From assembly GCF_009674885.1 (NCBI RefSeq), contig NZ_WKKA01000001.1, positions 613,494 through 677,493 on the forward strand: a stretch of DNA of 64,000 nt, written 5' to 3'. The translations under genes were made by a program, and so were the position numbers. Each line of letters starts with the position of its first letter. Position 1 is the first letter of the stretch. Of this stretch, positions 16,996 through 26,770 are shown piece by piece. The stretch is from Paracoccus sp. S-4012 (lineage in GTDB: Bacteria; Pseudomonadota; Alphaproteobacteria; Rhodobacterales; Rhodobacteraceae). Below the pieces are notes generated by a model. The model was not told the origin of the DNA, searched no databases, and saw only the letters and a program-made list of their open reading frames with translations.

Positions 16996-17532
16996 ATGGC
17001 GCATTTCTTCACAGCCGACACCCATTTCGGCGACGACGGCATTCGCCGCTTCTTCTCGCGGCCGTTCGCCACCACGACGGAGATGGACGCAGCATTGCTC
17101 GCCGGCACCACGATGATCGGCGCCGATGATGATCTGTGGCACCTGGGCGACTTCGCCTGCAGCGAGACTGCCGCGGACCGCGCTCAGGCCTCGGCGATGT
17201 TCGGCGTGCTCCCCGGCCGCAAGCACCTCGTGCGCGGCAACCACGACGATGATTGGGTCGCACGCGCGCTGCCTTGGGTCTCGGTTCACGATCTGGTGGA
17301 GGTCGAGGCCGGCGGCTGCCGCTTCGTGCTATGCCATTACCCGCTGCTGACATGGAACGGCGCGCACGAGGGTGCCGTCCACCTCTTCGGCCATGTGCAC
17401 ACGGACTGGCGCGGCGCTGCGGGCCAGGTCAACGTCGGCGTCGATCAATGGAGCTTCAAGGCCGTCACGGCGGCGGAGGCGGAGCTGGAGGCGCTGATGC
17501 TGCCGATGTTGTCCCTGCCGTGGCGGCGATGA
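16996..17532 (+). CDS. Calcineurin-like metallophosphoesterase
   Basis: The 178-residue protein has the full metal-binding set of the family: DTHFGDDG at the N-terminus (D-x-H), HLGDFA near residue 50, RGNHDDDW near 80, a lone histidine in LCHYPLLTWNG, and the C-terminal GHVHTDW. It resembles the short phosphoesterases of phages and bacteria that act on small phosphoesters or nucleic acids. No membrane segment is present. It closes the group that begins with the small recombinase; a base-modifying, signalling-nucleotide or RNA-repair role are all possible, and sequence alone does not separate them. Confidence 0.87.
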   Translation: MAHFFTADTHFGDDGIRRFFSRPFATTTEMDAALLAGTTMIGADDDLWHLGDFACSETAADRAQASAMFGVLPGRKHLVRGNHDDDWVARALPWVSVHDLVEVEAGGCRFVLCHYPLLTWNGAHEGAVHLFGHVHTDWRGAAGQVNVGVDQWSFKAVTAAEAELEALMLPMLSLPWRR

Positions 17533-18067
17533 TCCCGGCGAGAGCGCTGCCGCCGAGCCTGCACCAAGTCTGCTCGGCGCACCTCAGCGTCGAGCAAAGC
17601 GAAGGGTTACAAGGCACCAATGCTGTCACCACCCACAGCTCGGTAGTGTGATACCGATCGTAAGCACCAAAGCGCCGGCAAATAGGTCCATCTTAGGTGA
17701 CGGGATCGGCGGCTGGATAGAGCCCGTTGCGGGAGCGGGACCGTCGCGGACGAGGTGCCTATCGCGCCGACGTTGTCCAGTACGGATCGCGACACACCAT
17801 ACGACAGCGGCGGAAGAATGAATTCCGCCCGCGTGCCTTGGCGATTCGAAAACTGGCGCCTCGCCACCGGACGCTTGCCGCGATCTTCTAACTGTAAGAA
17901 CAGCGTCGTGGCTCCTCTCGACATTTTGTAGGGGGCGGCATCAGCAACTTACTCACATATTAAGGACGAGGCATTAAGGAACGGATGTTCGGATAGGGAA
18001 CCGCGGTTGATCTTTTGTAGATCCCTTCCGCAATTTCGGCTAAATGGGACAGGACCAGCTCAGCCAA
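17533..18067. other. Intergenic region between convergent genes
   Basis: About 535 bases with no recognisable gene, RNA or clear terminator, between the phosphoesterase (plus) and the DUF262 gene (minus). Confidence 0.4.
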
Positions 18068-20308
18068 CTATTCGTTATCCAAGCCCAGAATTTGGCTAAA
18101 CCAGATTATAGCCGCTTCGCCCTCCTTTCTAACCACCTCGCTCACAGCGCGGCTGTGTCGAATCCCATTGCGAAGCTCCGCCAGCTGATCAAACTTCGTG
18201 ACAAGCCCCTCTTTACTCGAGAATTGCCTTTCGAACATGCGCCAGCTGGCCTTGCTGGTCATCGCTTCCTGTAGCTCACGCAGGTCAAAGTATTCAAGTT
18301 TGGCAGACAAAGACCTGTAGTTATCGAGGTCGAGAGTCGCGTTTTTCTTTGCCGCACGCGCAATCCGCTCATCAACCTTCTGAATTACATGGGGTGGAGC
18401 GGCCCTGTAATCGCCATTTAGCACTGCATCGACACACCTTCGAAGGGCAATCTCCACACGTTCCGTCGCAAGATCAAGACGACGGAGCTGCGGTGACAAA
18501 TCCAGCCTCTCCTTAATCAGTAGGTTCTCGATTGCATCTTGGAGTGTACGCTGCCGCTCGCTGATGAACGCTTCGAAATCATCCGGACCGAACGGATCGC
18601 GGAGCAGAATGTCAAAGGCAATGGGTGAAATGAAATGCGTCTCAAAGATTGAGCGAACACTGTTTTCACCGCTGGCCTTGATCAGTTCCGGCAGGTACTC
18701 ATTCGGCAGGCGCGCACGAATGACTTTTCGATTCGTATTCTGCGTCAGCGGAGTCCGGTTCAGGATTGAGCCATGGAGGCCGGGCGGAAGGTTCGCTTTC
18801 CCCCAAGAGTCAGGCACAATGTGATGGTCATCCAAGTCGCCAAACTGAGGAACATCCCCCGTCATCCAGTCACGCGCGCCCTGAAGCACAAGAAGGTTGA
18901 ATATTCCGTTGTAGACGGACGTTCCCCGCTTGACCTCTTTGCGCAAGTCTAACGTGCGGAACCTCCGTGCAAACTCCGTAATCAAAGGAGGTTCTGCGAG
19001 GTCCTCATCGAACCATGCCTTGACGTCGATAAAGTCTCGGGCGCTCATCGACTCTACAGAGCCAGAGTAGCGATTTATGAACACAGAAGCCCAGTACCAG
19101 TGGCGCAGCTTCCTGCGCGCATCGAGCTGCCGAGTAGGGGGAAGCTGTTTTGCATGGGCCCGTAGCGCTGCGAAAACTGGAAGAATCGACACGTAGGGCA
19201 AGAAAGCAGAGCTAACCGCCCCGTACTCCTGCGGATGCTTGAGCACTTTGACGGCACTCTCAAGAGCACCGACCGCCGCGTCCCAACGGGACTTGAAGTC
19301 TTCGGTGTCCGAAACAAGGATTTCCTTCCTGCGCGTGCCGTCCGGATCGCGAACAGGCTTTTCTTGGCCCGGCAACATAAAATAGAGGTATTTCGGAGAG
19401 CAATAACTTTGCCTCAAGATGCTCATCACTTGGAGGATGTACACGTTCATCTTCTCAGCGTCGAAGGCGTCGAGACGGGGCCTGGCTTCGCGCCACATCA
19501 GCTTAAGCTGAAGTCCCTTGGGCTTGAGAAGCGCATTCACAAGGTCGAACACGTCCAGGCGAACGCCGCGACTATTTATCTGCGTAAAGATGTCACAAAC
19601 TTTATCTACGGCAAGGTCCCTATCGAGCTCGTTGAATGATATTTGATACTGCCCGGTAATCCCTTGCAGGTGCTCGCCGAAATCCTTCGCATTCCCCACG
19701 TGGACGTAAGCCGCCTCAGCGGCATCTGTGTCGCCCAGAGCTTCGGCTTCCGCGGCCTTGGACTTCCAATAGGCTTCGTAGCCTTGGATCCAGTTTGGAA
19801 GCTCCCATCCGGTAGCCCCGATGATCGAAAGAGGGAAAACGTGAGACTCGAACTGGGCTGCCTGATCGGCAAGCACTTTGGACCAGCGCTTTGTCAAGCG
19901 ATCGTACCCAAAGGCTTCGTCGTGTTCCTCGGCCATAAACTTGTCAATATGAACAAAATAAATGAAGCGACTGCTTCTATTCTGAAGCGGTTTATCTGGA
20001 GCAAGAAACGCATAGTATATCGCCGTCAGCCGCTGCTGGCCGTCCAACACGATGTATTCCGGCCTTCCGCTTCCGCTGTAGCCATAAATGGGCTCACAAG
20101 AGAGCGCAGCGAAGTTTTCGGGTTTGCCTTTCCAGAGCAGAAGGCTTCCGATGTAGTAGTCTAGAAATATGGACCTCATTAGGTCCCTGATGTCCCAGGG
20201 CTTCCACTCGAATTCGCGCTGGAAATCGGGGATTACATAGCGGCCATCACGAAGATAATTGATCAATGTGTTCAGGCTGAGGTGGTCAGGTTTCTGTGCG
20301 TCCTTCAT
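18068..20308 (-). CDS. DUF262/HNH protein with C-terminal HEPN-like domain (GmrS-like)
   Basis: The 746-residue protein starts with a DUF262 (GmrS-type, ParB-like) domain: IPDFQREFEWKPWD at 26-39 and the DGQQR motif at 89-93, which in the family hydrolyses NTP and controls a nuclease. A central region carries DDHHIVP with H495-H496 and an asparagine-rich tail (LNRTPLTQNTNRK), like the HNH-type part of DUF1524/GmrD proteins. The last 40 residues contain RNGIRH at 713-718, an R-x4-H motif in the style of Swt1-type HEPN domains. It is a large single-protein defence-type gene standing alone. The combination suggests NTP-sensing with one or two nuclease activities; which target is cut is unknown. 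Confidence 0.8.
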   Translation of the reverse strand: MKDAQKPDHLSLNTLINYLRDGRYVIPDFQREFEWKPWDIRDLMRSIFLDYYIGSLLLWKGKPENFAALSCEPIYGYSGSGRPEYIVLDGQQRLTAIYYAFLAPDKPLQNRSSRFIYFVHIDKFMAEEHDEAFGYDRLTKRWSKVLADQAAQFESHVFPLSIIGATGWELPNWIQGYEAYWKSKAAEAEALGDTDAAEAAYVHVGNAKDFGEHLQGITGQYQISFNELDRDLAVDKVCDIFTQINSRGVRLDVFDLVNALLKPKGLQLKLMWREARPRLDAFDAEKMNVYILQVMSILRQSYCSPKYLYFMLPGQEKPVRDPDGTRRKEILVSDTEDFKSRWDAAVGALESAVKVLKHPQEYGAVSSAFLPYVSILPVFAALRAHAKQLPPTRQLDARRKLRHWYWASVFINRYSGSVESMSARDFIDVKAWFDEDLAEPPLITEFARRFRTLDLRKEVKRGTSVYNGIFNLLVLQGARDWMTGDVPQFGDLDDHHIVPDSWGKANLPPGLHGSILNRTPLTQNTNRKVIRARLPNEYLPELIKASGENSVRSIFETHFISPIAFDILLRDPFGPDDFEAFISERQRTLQDAIENLLIKERLDLSPQLRRLDLATERVEIALRRCVDAVLNGDYRAAPPHVIQKVDERIARAAKKNATLDLDNYRSLSAKLEYFDLRELQEAMTSKASWRMFERQFSSKEGLVTKFDQLAELRNGIRHSRAVSEVVRKEGEAAIIWFSQILGLDNE

Positions 20309-20895
20309 GTATTCCCTCTTTCGTCCAGCGGCCGCTAGGCTTGTCTTCGACTTGAGCTCTTTCTTAATCGCAGCTCTTGTTTATACTAAGTGTCAATGTT
20401 GGTGTCGGCCTGCGGTGGGCACAAGTCAAGCAGGTTGGTCGGGCAACGACGAAACTGCCGCCACCCCGACGGAGCCGTTGGTCGCCGCGAAGTGTCCATG
20501 TTCTGACTCATGACAGATTGCCACTTTTGCCACGAGTCTGCCTAGTTGGGGCCGGCCGCGGCATTTCATCGCTGAACCATGGTTTCGGATCCCGTCCCCT
20601 CCGCCACTTGCCGCGGCGAAAGCGTTCACCTGATCCGCCGTGGCCGAATTTCTCGCTTGTTTTCGAAGGTTATGCAGGTGGGGCTGAGCACTGCCGCCGT
20701 CGCGAGGAGAGACGAAAGCGGTCTCTCGTGGCCGATATTCTCCGGACCTCATGACTGCGCCGATTTGGCGAATTGCCGGCAACTCCTTGAGTGATCCAGA
20801 GGTCCCCTAGGCTGCAGCTACGCCATTCGACGGCGGTGGCGTTCGGCGGCATGGAACGGAAGTCGAACCTCCCGAGCTTGTTCTGTGGGGCTTCA
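20309..20895. other. Intergenic region
   Basis: About 590 bases between the DUF262 gene and the Res gene, both on the minus strand. It should contain the DUF262 promoter on the left side; I see no gene or clear signal. Confidence 0.4.
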
Positions 20896-23800
20896 CTAGC
20901 TTGAGCCGCGTGCCAGGGGCGTGGTCACGGCACGGCCGACCAAGTCCATCAGCTTCCCGTAGTCAGTCACAACCTCGTATTTCACACGATCCGCGTTGAT
21001 GCGCCTGCTGATCTCGTCAAAAAATTTATGGGCGCATTTGATCTTCGTCCTCTCGATTTCGCGCAACTTCATGCTGGACATCGTGCCTTTCGTTTCGGCG
21101 ACGAAGTAGATGTGCCGTACACTACCAGTATTGAAAGCTATCGCCCAATCGGGGTTGTAGTCCCCGACCGGGGTCGGGATCAGGAACCCGCGTGGGAGTT
21201 TGGCGTAGACGACCACCTCGCTGCTCGTATCCAGCTCCTTCACGAAATCTCTTTCGACATCGGAATCGGTGATCGCATAGTCGTAGATGTGGTTCTTGAG
21301 CTTCGCCGTAGCACGGGAAAAATCCTGGCCGGTCTGGTTCGCTGTAAGAATGTCGATGTCATACCGCTCATCCACTTCGTCATAGGCGAGGCGCTCGATC
21401 ACCATGGCTGCCTTTTGCTCGGCGATGATCCGCGACGCCTCGGAGATAAAGTGCTCGGGGTTTTTCGTGAACTGTTCGAAAACCGCCGGCGTGACTTGGC
21501 CCAAGATGCTTGCCGCCGTTTCGCGCGTCAGTTGGGCGTTCTCGGCCACCTTGCCCAGGAGGTCGTACTTCACCCGGGAATGGAGCGAGTCACCATGTTC
21601 GGTCTTCGTGTTGGTGACCGTGAAGCCATCGCCGCTACGAAGCTGGCCGTCGGTCAAACCATCACTCTGCACGCCGACCTGAACCGTGTACAGCAAGGGG
21701 GTGACCCGCAGCTGGCTATCAAGCGCACTGACGCACTTGCGGATCAGCTCCGCTGAGTCGAACTCCACCCGGTAGACCGCCTGGCGATTGATCCGCGCCC
21801 AAAGCTCCTGAAACTCCTTTTTCTCGAAGTTCGCATTCAGGGGATTGGTCTTGGGCTTTCGGCCATCGTCGATCTTGGGCAGCTGCGCATCGCTGAAAAC
21901 GCTGTCGATAAGCTGAAACACCTGCTCCGCGTGGGGCTTTAGTTCCTCCGGCAGGTCAGCCAGTTTCCCGGTCGCCTTGGCCTTGTGGTACGCATCTGCG
22001 ATTTGGTCCGCATCGTCGGTGTAGTCGTTCTTCACTAGATAGCGATAGATCTGCTTGGCCATTGCGGCAGTCACCTCGACCGGGCCATGCTCGGTCGTCA
22101 GTGTCTTGCCCGTGAAATAGTCCTCGGTTGCCTGTCGCGGACGCGACGAGAGGGTCTCCGCGATCTCCTTCTGCAGCCCGGCGACGAAGTCCTTGTAGCT
22201 TTCGCTCGCCACCACGGTCAGGACGTTGATGTCGTGCACGATTGCCGGATGATCCATACGGTCACCGTGCTGGTCGACACTCAGCCGCAAACCGCGCCCC
22301 ACCTCCTGGCGGCGGGAAATGGCGTTGTCGCTGTGCTTCAACATGCACATGACGAAGACGTTCGGGTTGTCCCAACCCTCGCGCAGCGCCGAGTGTGAGA
22401 AGATGAACCGGGTAGGTTCGGCTAAGGAAAGCAAGCGTTCCTTATCCTTCAGAATCAGGTCGTAAGCGTCCACGTCGTCGGAATCGACCGAACGCGCGCC
22501 AACGGCCGGGTCCTTGAGGCGGTTCGTCTTCTTGTCGATCGAGAAATAGCCGTTGTGGGTCTTGGCCGGGTCGATCCCGGCAAGGTGCTTGCGGTATGCC
22601 TCGTTATCGATCGCGAGTTCCGACAGGTATTCGTCCCTCAGCAACACATACTCGTCCTCGAAGGTGCGGGCGTAGTCGCCCTTTTCGTCGGGTTGGCTGT
22701 AATCGCGATATTTCGCCACTTCGTCAATGAAAAACAGTGACAGGACCTTGATCCCCTGCGTGAAAAGCTGCTTTTCCTTGTCCAGGTGCGCCTTGATTGT
22801 CTCGCGGATCTGGATGCGGCGGATGTCGCGTTCAGTCAGGTCGCGTGTAGCCTTGCCGGCTTCAAGCACTGAGCCATTTGTGAATTCGACGTGGTCGGTT
22901 CGTGCATCAATGTCCGCAATCACAAAGCCGTTCTTGTATTGATCCAAACCGCCGGACAAGTCGAAGAGGTTATCACCCTTTTCAAGACGCCGAAGCTGGC
23001 GCTTGATCTCGCCCGATTTCAGCTTCACCTCCAGCTCGATCCGGGCTACGGGGGCCTTCTTCGAGATGTCGATGCCTTCAAGGTAGAGGTAGGCGTTGGT
23101 GCCAGCCAGGCCACGGGTCTGTATGCCGCGCACCGCGATCTTCTTGACCAGCTTCTGGTTAAAGGCGTCCAGGGCGTCCAGTCTGTGCACACGATTGTGC
23201 TGGGTGCGGTGGGTCGCTGAATAGCGCAGAATGAACAGCGGCTTGAACTTCGGCAGCGCCTCCATCGTAGCCGCACCTTCCATCTTCTGCGGCTCGTCGA
23301 GGATCAGGATTGGCCGATTCGAGGCGATCACGTCGATAGGCTTGCGCGACTGGAAGTCGTCCAGCTCCTCGTAGATGCGACGGTTGTCGGCCCCGCGCGC
23401 GTTGAACGCCTGGATGTTGATCACCATCACGTTGATCCCAGCGTCGGACGAAAAGCTCTCCAGCTCGTGCAGGCGCTTGGAATTGTAGATGAAGAACCGC
23501 GCCTTCTTGCCGTAGCTTTCGGTGAAATGGTCGGCCGTGATCTGCAGCGACTTGTATACCCCTTCGCGAATGGCGATCGAAGGCACCATGATGATGAACT
23601 TCGACCAGCCGTACCGCTTGTTCATCTCGAAAATCGACTTGATGTAGCAGTAGGTCTTGCCCGTGCCGGTCTCCATCTCGACGTCGAGGTGAACGCGGGT
23701 CGCGGCCAGCGCGTCGCGCTTGTAGGTGGCCGCGACGGGCACGCGCTCGCCCCGAGCGTTGAACGTCGTGAAGTCTGTCAGCGACTCCGAGACGGGCAGG

Positions 23801-24021
23801 TTCTGCCGTCGCTGGACCTTCTGGATGTTCTCCAGGATCTGCACGTCGGTCAGGGCGAGGTCGGCGTTCTTGAAGCCTTCCTCGAAGGCGCTGGCTTGCG
23901 CCTTGCGGCCGGGGTCAATGCGGTAGGTCAGTCCAGAGGTCATGGGCTGGCCGGCGAAGCAGTCGACCACATCGTTGACGGCATTGGTCTGATAGGGCTG
24001 GACCTTGAACTTCAGCTTCAT
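20896..24021 (-). CDS. res: Type III restriction-modification Res-like helicase-nuclease
   Basis: Res subunits couple a superfamily 2 translocase to a PD-(D/E)xK nuclease and act together with Mod. This 1041-residue protein has Walker A at 115-123 (EMETGTGKT), a DEPQ box at 242-245 ([10 protein letters not shown]), a helicase motif VI-like region ([14 protein letters not shown]) and, near the C-terminus, [11 protein letters not shown] followed by YFVAETKG, the two halves of a PD-(D/E)xK site. Length matches type III Res. It is the last gene of helicase-DUF4391-mod-res, starting 9 bases after the mod stop. Confidence 0.9.
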   Translation of the reverse strand: MKLKFKVQPYQTNAVNDVVDCFAGQPMTSGLTYRIDPGRKAQASAFEEGFKNADLALTDVQILENIQKVQRRQNLPVSESLTDFTTFNARGERVPVAATYKRDALAATRVHLDVEMETGTGKTYCYIKSIFEMNKRYGWSKFIIMVPSIAIREGVYKSLQITADHFTESYGKKARFFIYNSKRLHELESFSSDAGINVMVINIQAFNARGADNRRIYEELDDFQSRKPIDVIASNRPILILDEPQKMEGAATMEALPKFKPLFILRYSATHRTQHNRVHRLDALDAFNQKLVKKIAVRGIQTRGLAGTNAYLYLEGIDISKKAPVARIELEVKLKSGEIKRQLRRLEKGDNLFDLSGGLDQYKNGFVIADIDARTDHVEFTNGSVLEAGKATRDLTERDIRRIQIRETIKAHLDKEKQLFTQGIKVLSLFFIDEVAKYRDYSQPDEKGDYARTFEDEYVLLRDEYLSELAIDNEAYRKHLAGIDPAKTHNGYFSIDKKTNRLKDPAVGARSVDSDDVDAYDLILKDKERLLSLAEPTRFIFSHSALREGWDNPNVFVMCMLKHSDNAISRRQEVGRGLRLSVDQHGDRMDHPAIVHDINVLTVVASESYKDFVAGLQKEIAETLSSRPRQATEDYFTGKTLTTEHGPVEVTAAMAKQIYRYLVKNDYTDDADQIADAYHKAKATGKLADLPEELKPHAEQVFQLIDSVFSDAQLPKIDDGRKPKTNPLNANFEKKEFQELWARINRQAVYRVEFDSAELIRKCVSALDSQLRVTPLLYTVQVGVQSDGLTDGQLRSGDGFTVTNTKTEHGDSLHSRVKYDLLGKVAENAQLTRETAASILGQVTPAVFEQFTKNPEHFISEASRIIAEQKAAMVIERLAYDEVDERYDIDILTANQTGQDFSRATAKLKNHIYDYAITDSDVERDFVKELDTSSEVVVYAKLPRGFLIPTPVGDYNPDWAIAFNTGSVRHIYFVAETKGTMSSMKLREIERTKIKCAHKFFDEISRRINADRVKYEVVTDYGKLMDLVGRAVTTPLARGSS

Positions 24022-24030
24022 GGCGCGCCC

Positions 24031-26010
24031 TCAGATCGATTTGACGTCGGTGGTGGGCGAGAGCTGGCGGAAGATCTGTTCGACGTTGATCTTCACCGCG
24101 TCCGAGACGAAGCCATTGTCGCGGAAGACCACGCGCAGGGGCTCGTGGCCGGCCAGCTCCTTCACCAGATCCTCGGTGATGCCGCTCTCGAAGCAGGCAA
24201 CGAGGGCGTTGTCGTCGACGAAGAACACGGTCTTGCCCTGCACCGTCTCGCGGCGGATGGGCAGCGTCAGGTCCACGCCCCAATCGACCAGCACCTGGAA
24301 CAGCAGGTCCTCGGCCGTGCGGCCTTCCTTCACGTTGTCGACCATGTCGAGCAGATCGGACTGCTTCAGCTCGTCGGGGCGGTAGTAGACGTCCTTCATG
24401 TTCGACGTGTCCACCTTGAGCACCCGGAAGCCGACATCGCCCTGCCACTTGCCATCCAGCAGCTCTTTTCCGGCACGACGAATGCGTTCCTTAGAAAGAG
24501 ATGGAATTGTTGGTTTGAGGCCATGCTTTTTGCAGAAAAGAAATCCGGCCTGCTGGTTTCGATCGGACTCGTCGAGATCCTCGTCGATCTGCACCATTAT
24601 GAATCGACAGGAGGCGCCATGTTTCTTATTGAACGCCATGACGCCGTGTGCGGCGGAGCCGGAGCCCGCAAAAAAGTCCATCACAATATCATCGTTGGAC
24701 ACCTGCGATATTTCACAAAGGTACTCTATAAGGGACGATGGCTTGGCGAATGAAAATGGAATACCGAGCCTCTTAAGCTCATGAGAGCTTCCCTGATTGA
24801 TGTGATCTTCAATCAAACTATTTGGCTTGGCTGATGACTTTGCAATAACGTCATTCAGATACGTCTTCGTATATACATTCCACAGCACGCTATTGCCGCC
24901 TGCGTCAATGAGGTTCGAAGACCTAACTCGCTTCACAACGATTTCTTCGCGGCGAGTGTTATACGATTCCGCACTCCATCGCCAAACCTTGTCCTCACCC
25001 GTCTGCGGGACAATCTTGGCTCCGTCTTTCCGCGCCGTTGGAAACACATTGCCGGGGGGTATCAGCAGGGTGCCGTCAGGCGCTTCAATGAAGTATCTCT
25101 GATTTGCACACCCTCTCATCGGATCAAGGCTTGTCATGTATAGACGAACAAGCTGGTAGCGCTCACCTTTTCGAGGTCCGGCTTCCTCAATCTGATCGTA
25201 CGCGCTCAAGTTGATGCCACCAAAAAAGACGGGGCACGAAGATTTGTCCCGCGCATAGGTCAATATGTAATCAAAATTTGGGGACCAGTAATCACCTTGG
25301 TTGTTCGCTTTCTTTGAAACGCGGCAGGCACACCCTAAGAAGCAATCCACTCCAAACACTTCATCACATAGTTTTTTAAGGTTGGCCTGTTCATCATCTC
25401 CAATCGAGATAAAGATCACCCCGTCTTCCCGTAAAAGATTGCGTGCGAGCTTGAGTCTGCCATACATCATGGAAAGCCAGTCCGAATGAAATCGGCCATT
25501 GGCGTCTGTATTTGCGATCAGGCGATCTCCGGTGTCGTCAATTTGACTAGAGCGCTTCAAGTATTCGCTTGCGCCTTCAAAAAAGTAGTCGTCGTAGATA
25601 AAGTCACTGCCCGTGTTATAGGGTGGGTCGATGTATATCATGCGCACTGCTCCCAGATAAGTTTCTTGGAGCAATTTTAGGGCCTCAAGGTTGTCGCCTT
25701 CCACGAAAAGATTTCTGGTCTCTTCAAAATGATGACTTTCGTTCAAAGCCGGGCGGAGAGTTTTCGCAAGAGGTTGTGCCGCCGAAACTGCGGCTTCACG
25801 TTTGCCGGGCCAGTCAAGTCGAAAACGCTCTTGCGGCCCATCCACGACCAAGTCGCTCAACTCCTGACGCAGCTGGTCGAAGTCCACCGCCAGACGCACC
25901 GCCCCCGTTGCCTCGTCCCGTGCCTCGGTCACGCAGCCTGGGAACAGCTCGCGGAGCTTCGCGATGTTGTCCTGGCTCAGGTCGGGGCTGTGCATCTTCA
26001 GCTTGTCCAT
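24031..26010 (-). CDS. mod: Type III-like DNA N6-adenine methyltransferase (Mod)
   Basis: This 659-residue beta-class methyltransferase has DPPY at 128-131 (IYIDPPYNTGSDF) followed much later by the S-adenosylmethionine motif FAGSG at 447-451 (DFFAGSGSAAHG), the order expected for Mod. The roughly 250 residues between them form the target recognition region and are visibly lower in GC, as often seen in these exchangeable segments. The product methylates adenine at the recognition site and is needed by Res. Starts 10 bases after the DUF4391 stop. It looks complete. Confidence 0.92.
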   Translation of the reverse strand: MDKLKMHSPDLSQDNIAKLRELFPGCVTEARDEATGAVRLAVDFDQLRQELSDLVVDGPQERFRLDWPGKREAAVSAAQPLAKTLRPALNESHHFEETRNLFVEGDNLEALKLLQETYLGAVRMIYIDPPYNTGSDFIYDDYFFEGASEYLKRSSQIDDTGDRLIANTDANGRFHSDWLSMMYGRLKLARNLLREDGVIFISIGDDEQANLKKLCDEVFGVDCFLGCACRVSKKANNQGDYWSPNFDYILTYARDKSSCPVFFGGINLSAYDQIEEAGPRKGERYQLVRLYMTSLDPMRGCANQRYFIEAPDGTLLIPPGNVFPTARKDGAKIVPQTGEDKVWRWSAESYNTRREEIVVKRVRSSNLIDAGGNSVLWNVYTKTYLNDVIAKSSAKPNSLIEDHINQGSSHELKRLGIPFSFAKPSSLIEYLCEISQVSNDDIVMDFFAGSGSAAHGVMAFNKKHGASCRFIMVQIDEDLDESDRNQQAGFLFCKKHGLKPTIPSLSKERIRRAGKELLDGKWQGDVGFRVLKVDTSNMKDVYYRPDELKQSDLLDMVDNVKEGRTAEDLLFQVLVDWGVDLTLPIRRETVQGKTVFFVDDNALVACFESGITEDLVKELAGHEPLRVVFRDNGFVSDAVKINVEQIFRQLSPTTDVKSI

Positions 26011-26020
26011 GCTCGTCCTC

Positions 26021-26770
26021 TCAATCTCTCGTCACGGCGGCGCCGGCGTGTCCCGCCGTCAGCCGCTCCAATTCCTGCTTGGCCGCGCGCAGATCGGCAT
26101 TGATCGCCACGCGCTTGTTGAATTGCTTCTCGCGCCCCAGCCGCGCCTTGATCCGCTCGACCTCACGCGTCTGCGCCTTGATCGCCTCGGCCTGCGCGAT
26201 ACGCTCTTCCAGCGACACGGGACGCTCCGCTTCGGCATTGGTGCAGGGCGTCTGCAGTGCCTCGCCCATGCCGGGGACCAACCGGGCCGTCTGTCCCGCG
26301 ACCAGTGGCTCGAGCAGCCGCTCGTACAGCGCGCCCATGTTCAACGCCACCGGAAGCGGCGCGCGGGCAGTGCCCTCGGGCAGCCAGTCCCCCTGAAAAT
26401 AGTCGCCCACCACCCAGCGGGCGCTGTCGGCCTCACTCGGCCGCTTGTAGGCCGCGGCCAGCCTGACGCGGCCGCCATGGGCCACCTCGAAGATCAGCGG
26501 AAAGGGGATGGCCTTGTCGATGGCGCGCAGCACGTCGCGGTCGAGCGTCGCGGTGCGCGCGGCGATGCGGAAGACCTGTATCTCGGCCACCTGCTTCGTC
26601 GCCGCCAGATTGACCGTCTCGGGCGCCAGCTTGTGCGACCAGACGATCTGGTCCACCTCGCGCACGAAGAGGTCCTTCAACGCCGTGTTCGCCCCGGCAT
26701 GTTCGTAGATCTTGTTCTTGGGGATCACGCGCCCGAAGGCGGCGGCGCGGGGCCAATCGTAGAGGGTCAT
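26021..26770 (-). CDS. DUF4391 domain protein
   Basis: The 249-residue protein matches DUF4391, a family of unknown function usually next to helicases and type III-like methyltransferases. Typical features are the N-terminal IPKNKIYEHAG, the VWSHKLAPETVNL block near 50 and a basic, helical C-terminus (EERIAQAEAIKAQTREVERI) that looks like a coiled coil. The ATG at 26770 overlaps the helicase stop (ATGA); the longer open frame is a shadow of the helicase gene. It may bridge helicase and methyltransferase; that is inference from its fixed position. Confidence 0.88.
   Translation of the reverse strand: MTLYDWPRAAAFGRVIPKNKIYEHAGANTALKDLFVREVDQIVWSHKLAPETVNLAATKQVAEIQVFRIAARTATLDRDVLRAIDKAIPFPLIFEVAHGGRVRLAAAYKRPSEADSARWVVGDYFQGDWLPEGTARAPLPVALNMGALYERLLEPLVAGQTARLVPGMGEALQTPCTNAEAERPVSLEERIAQAEAIKAQTREVERIKARLGREKQFNKRVAINADLRAAKQELERLTAGHAGAAVTRD

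Noticed and set aside
23467..24753. 428-codon plus-strand ORF opposite res and mod
   Set aside because: Shadow of two well-supported genes; composition is typical of antisense high-GC frames.
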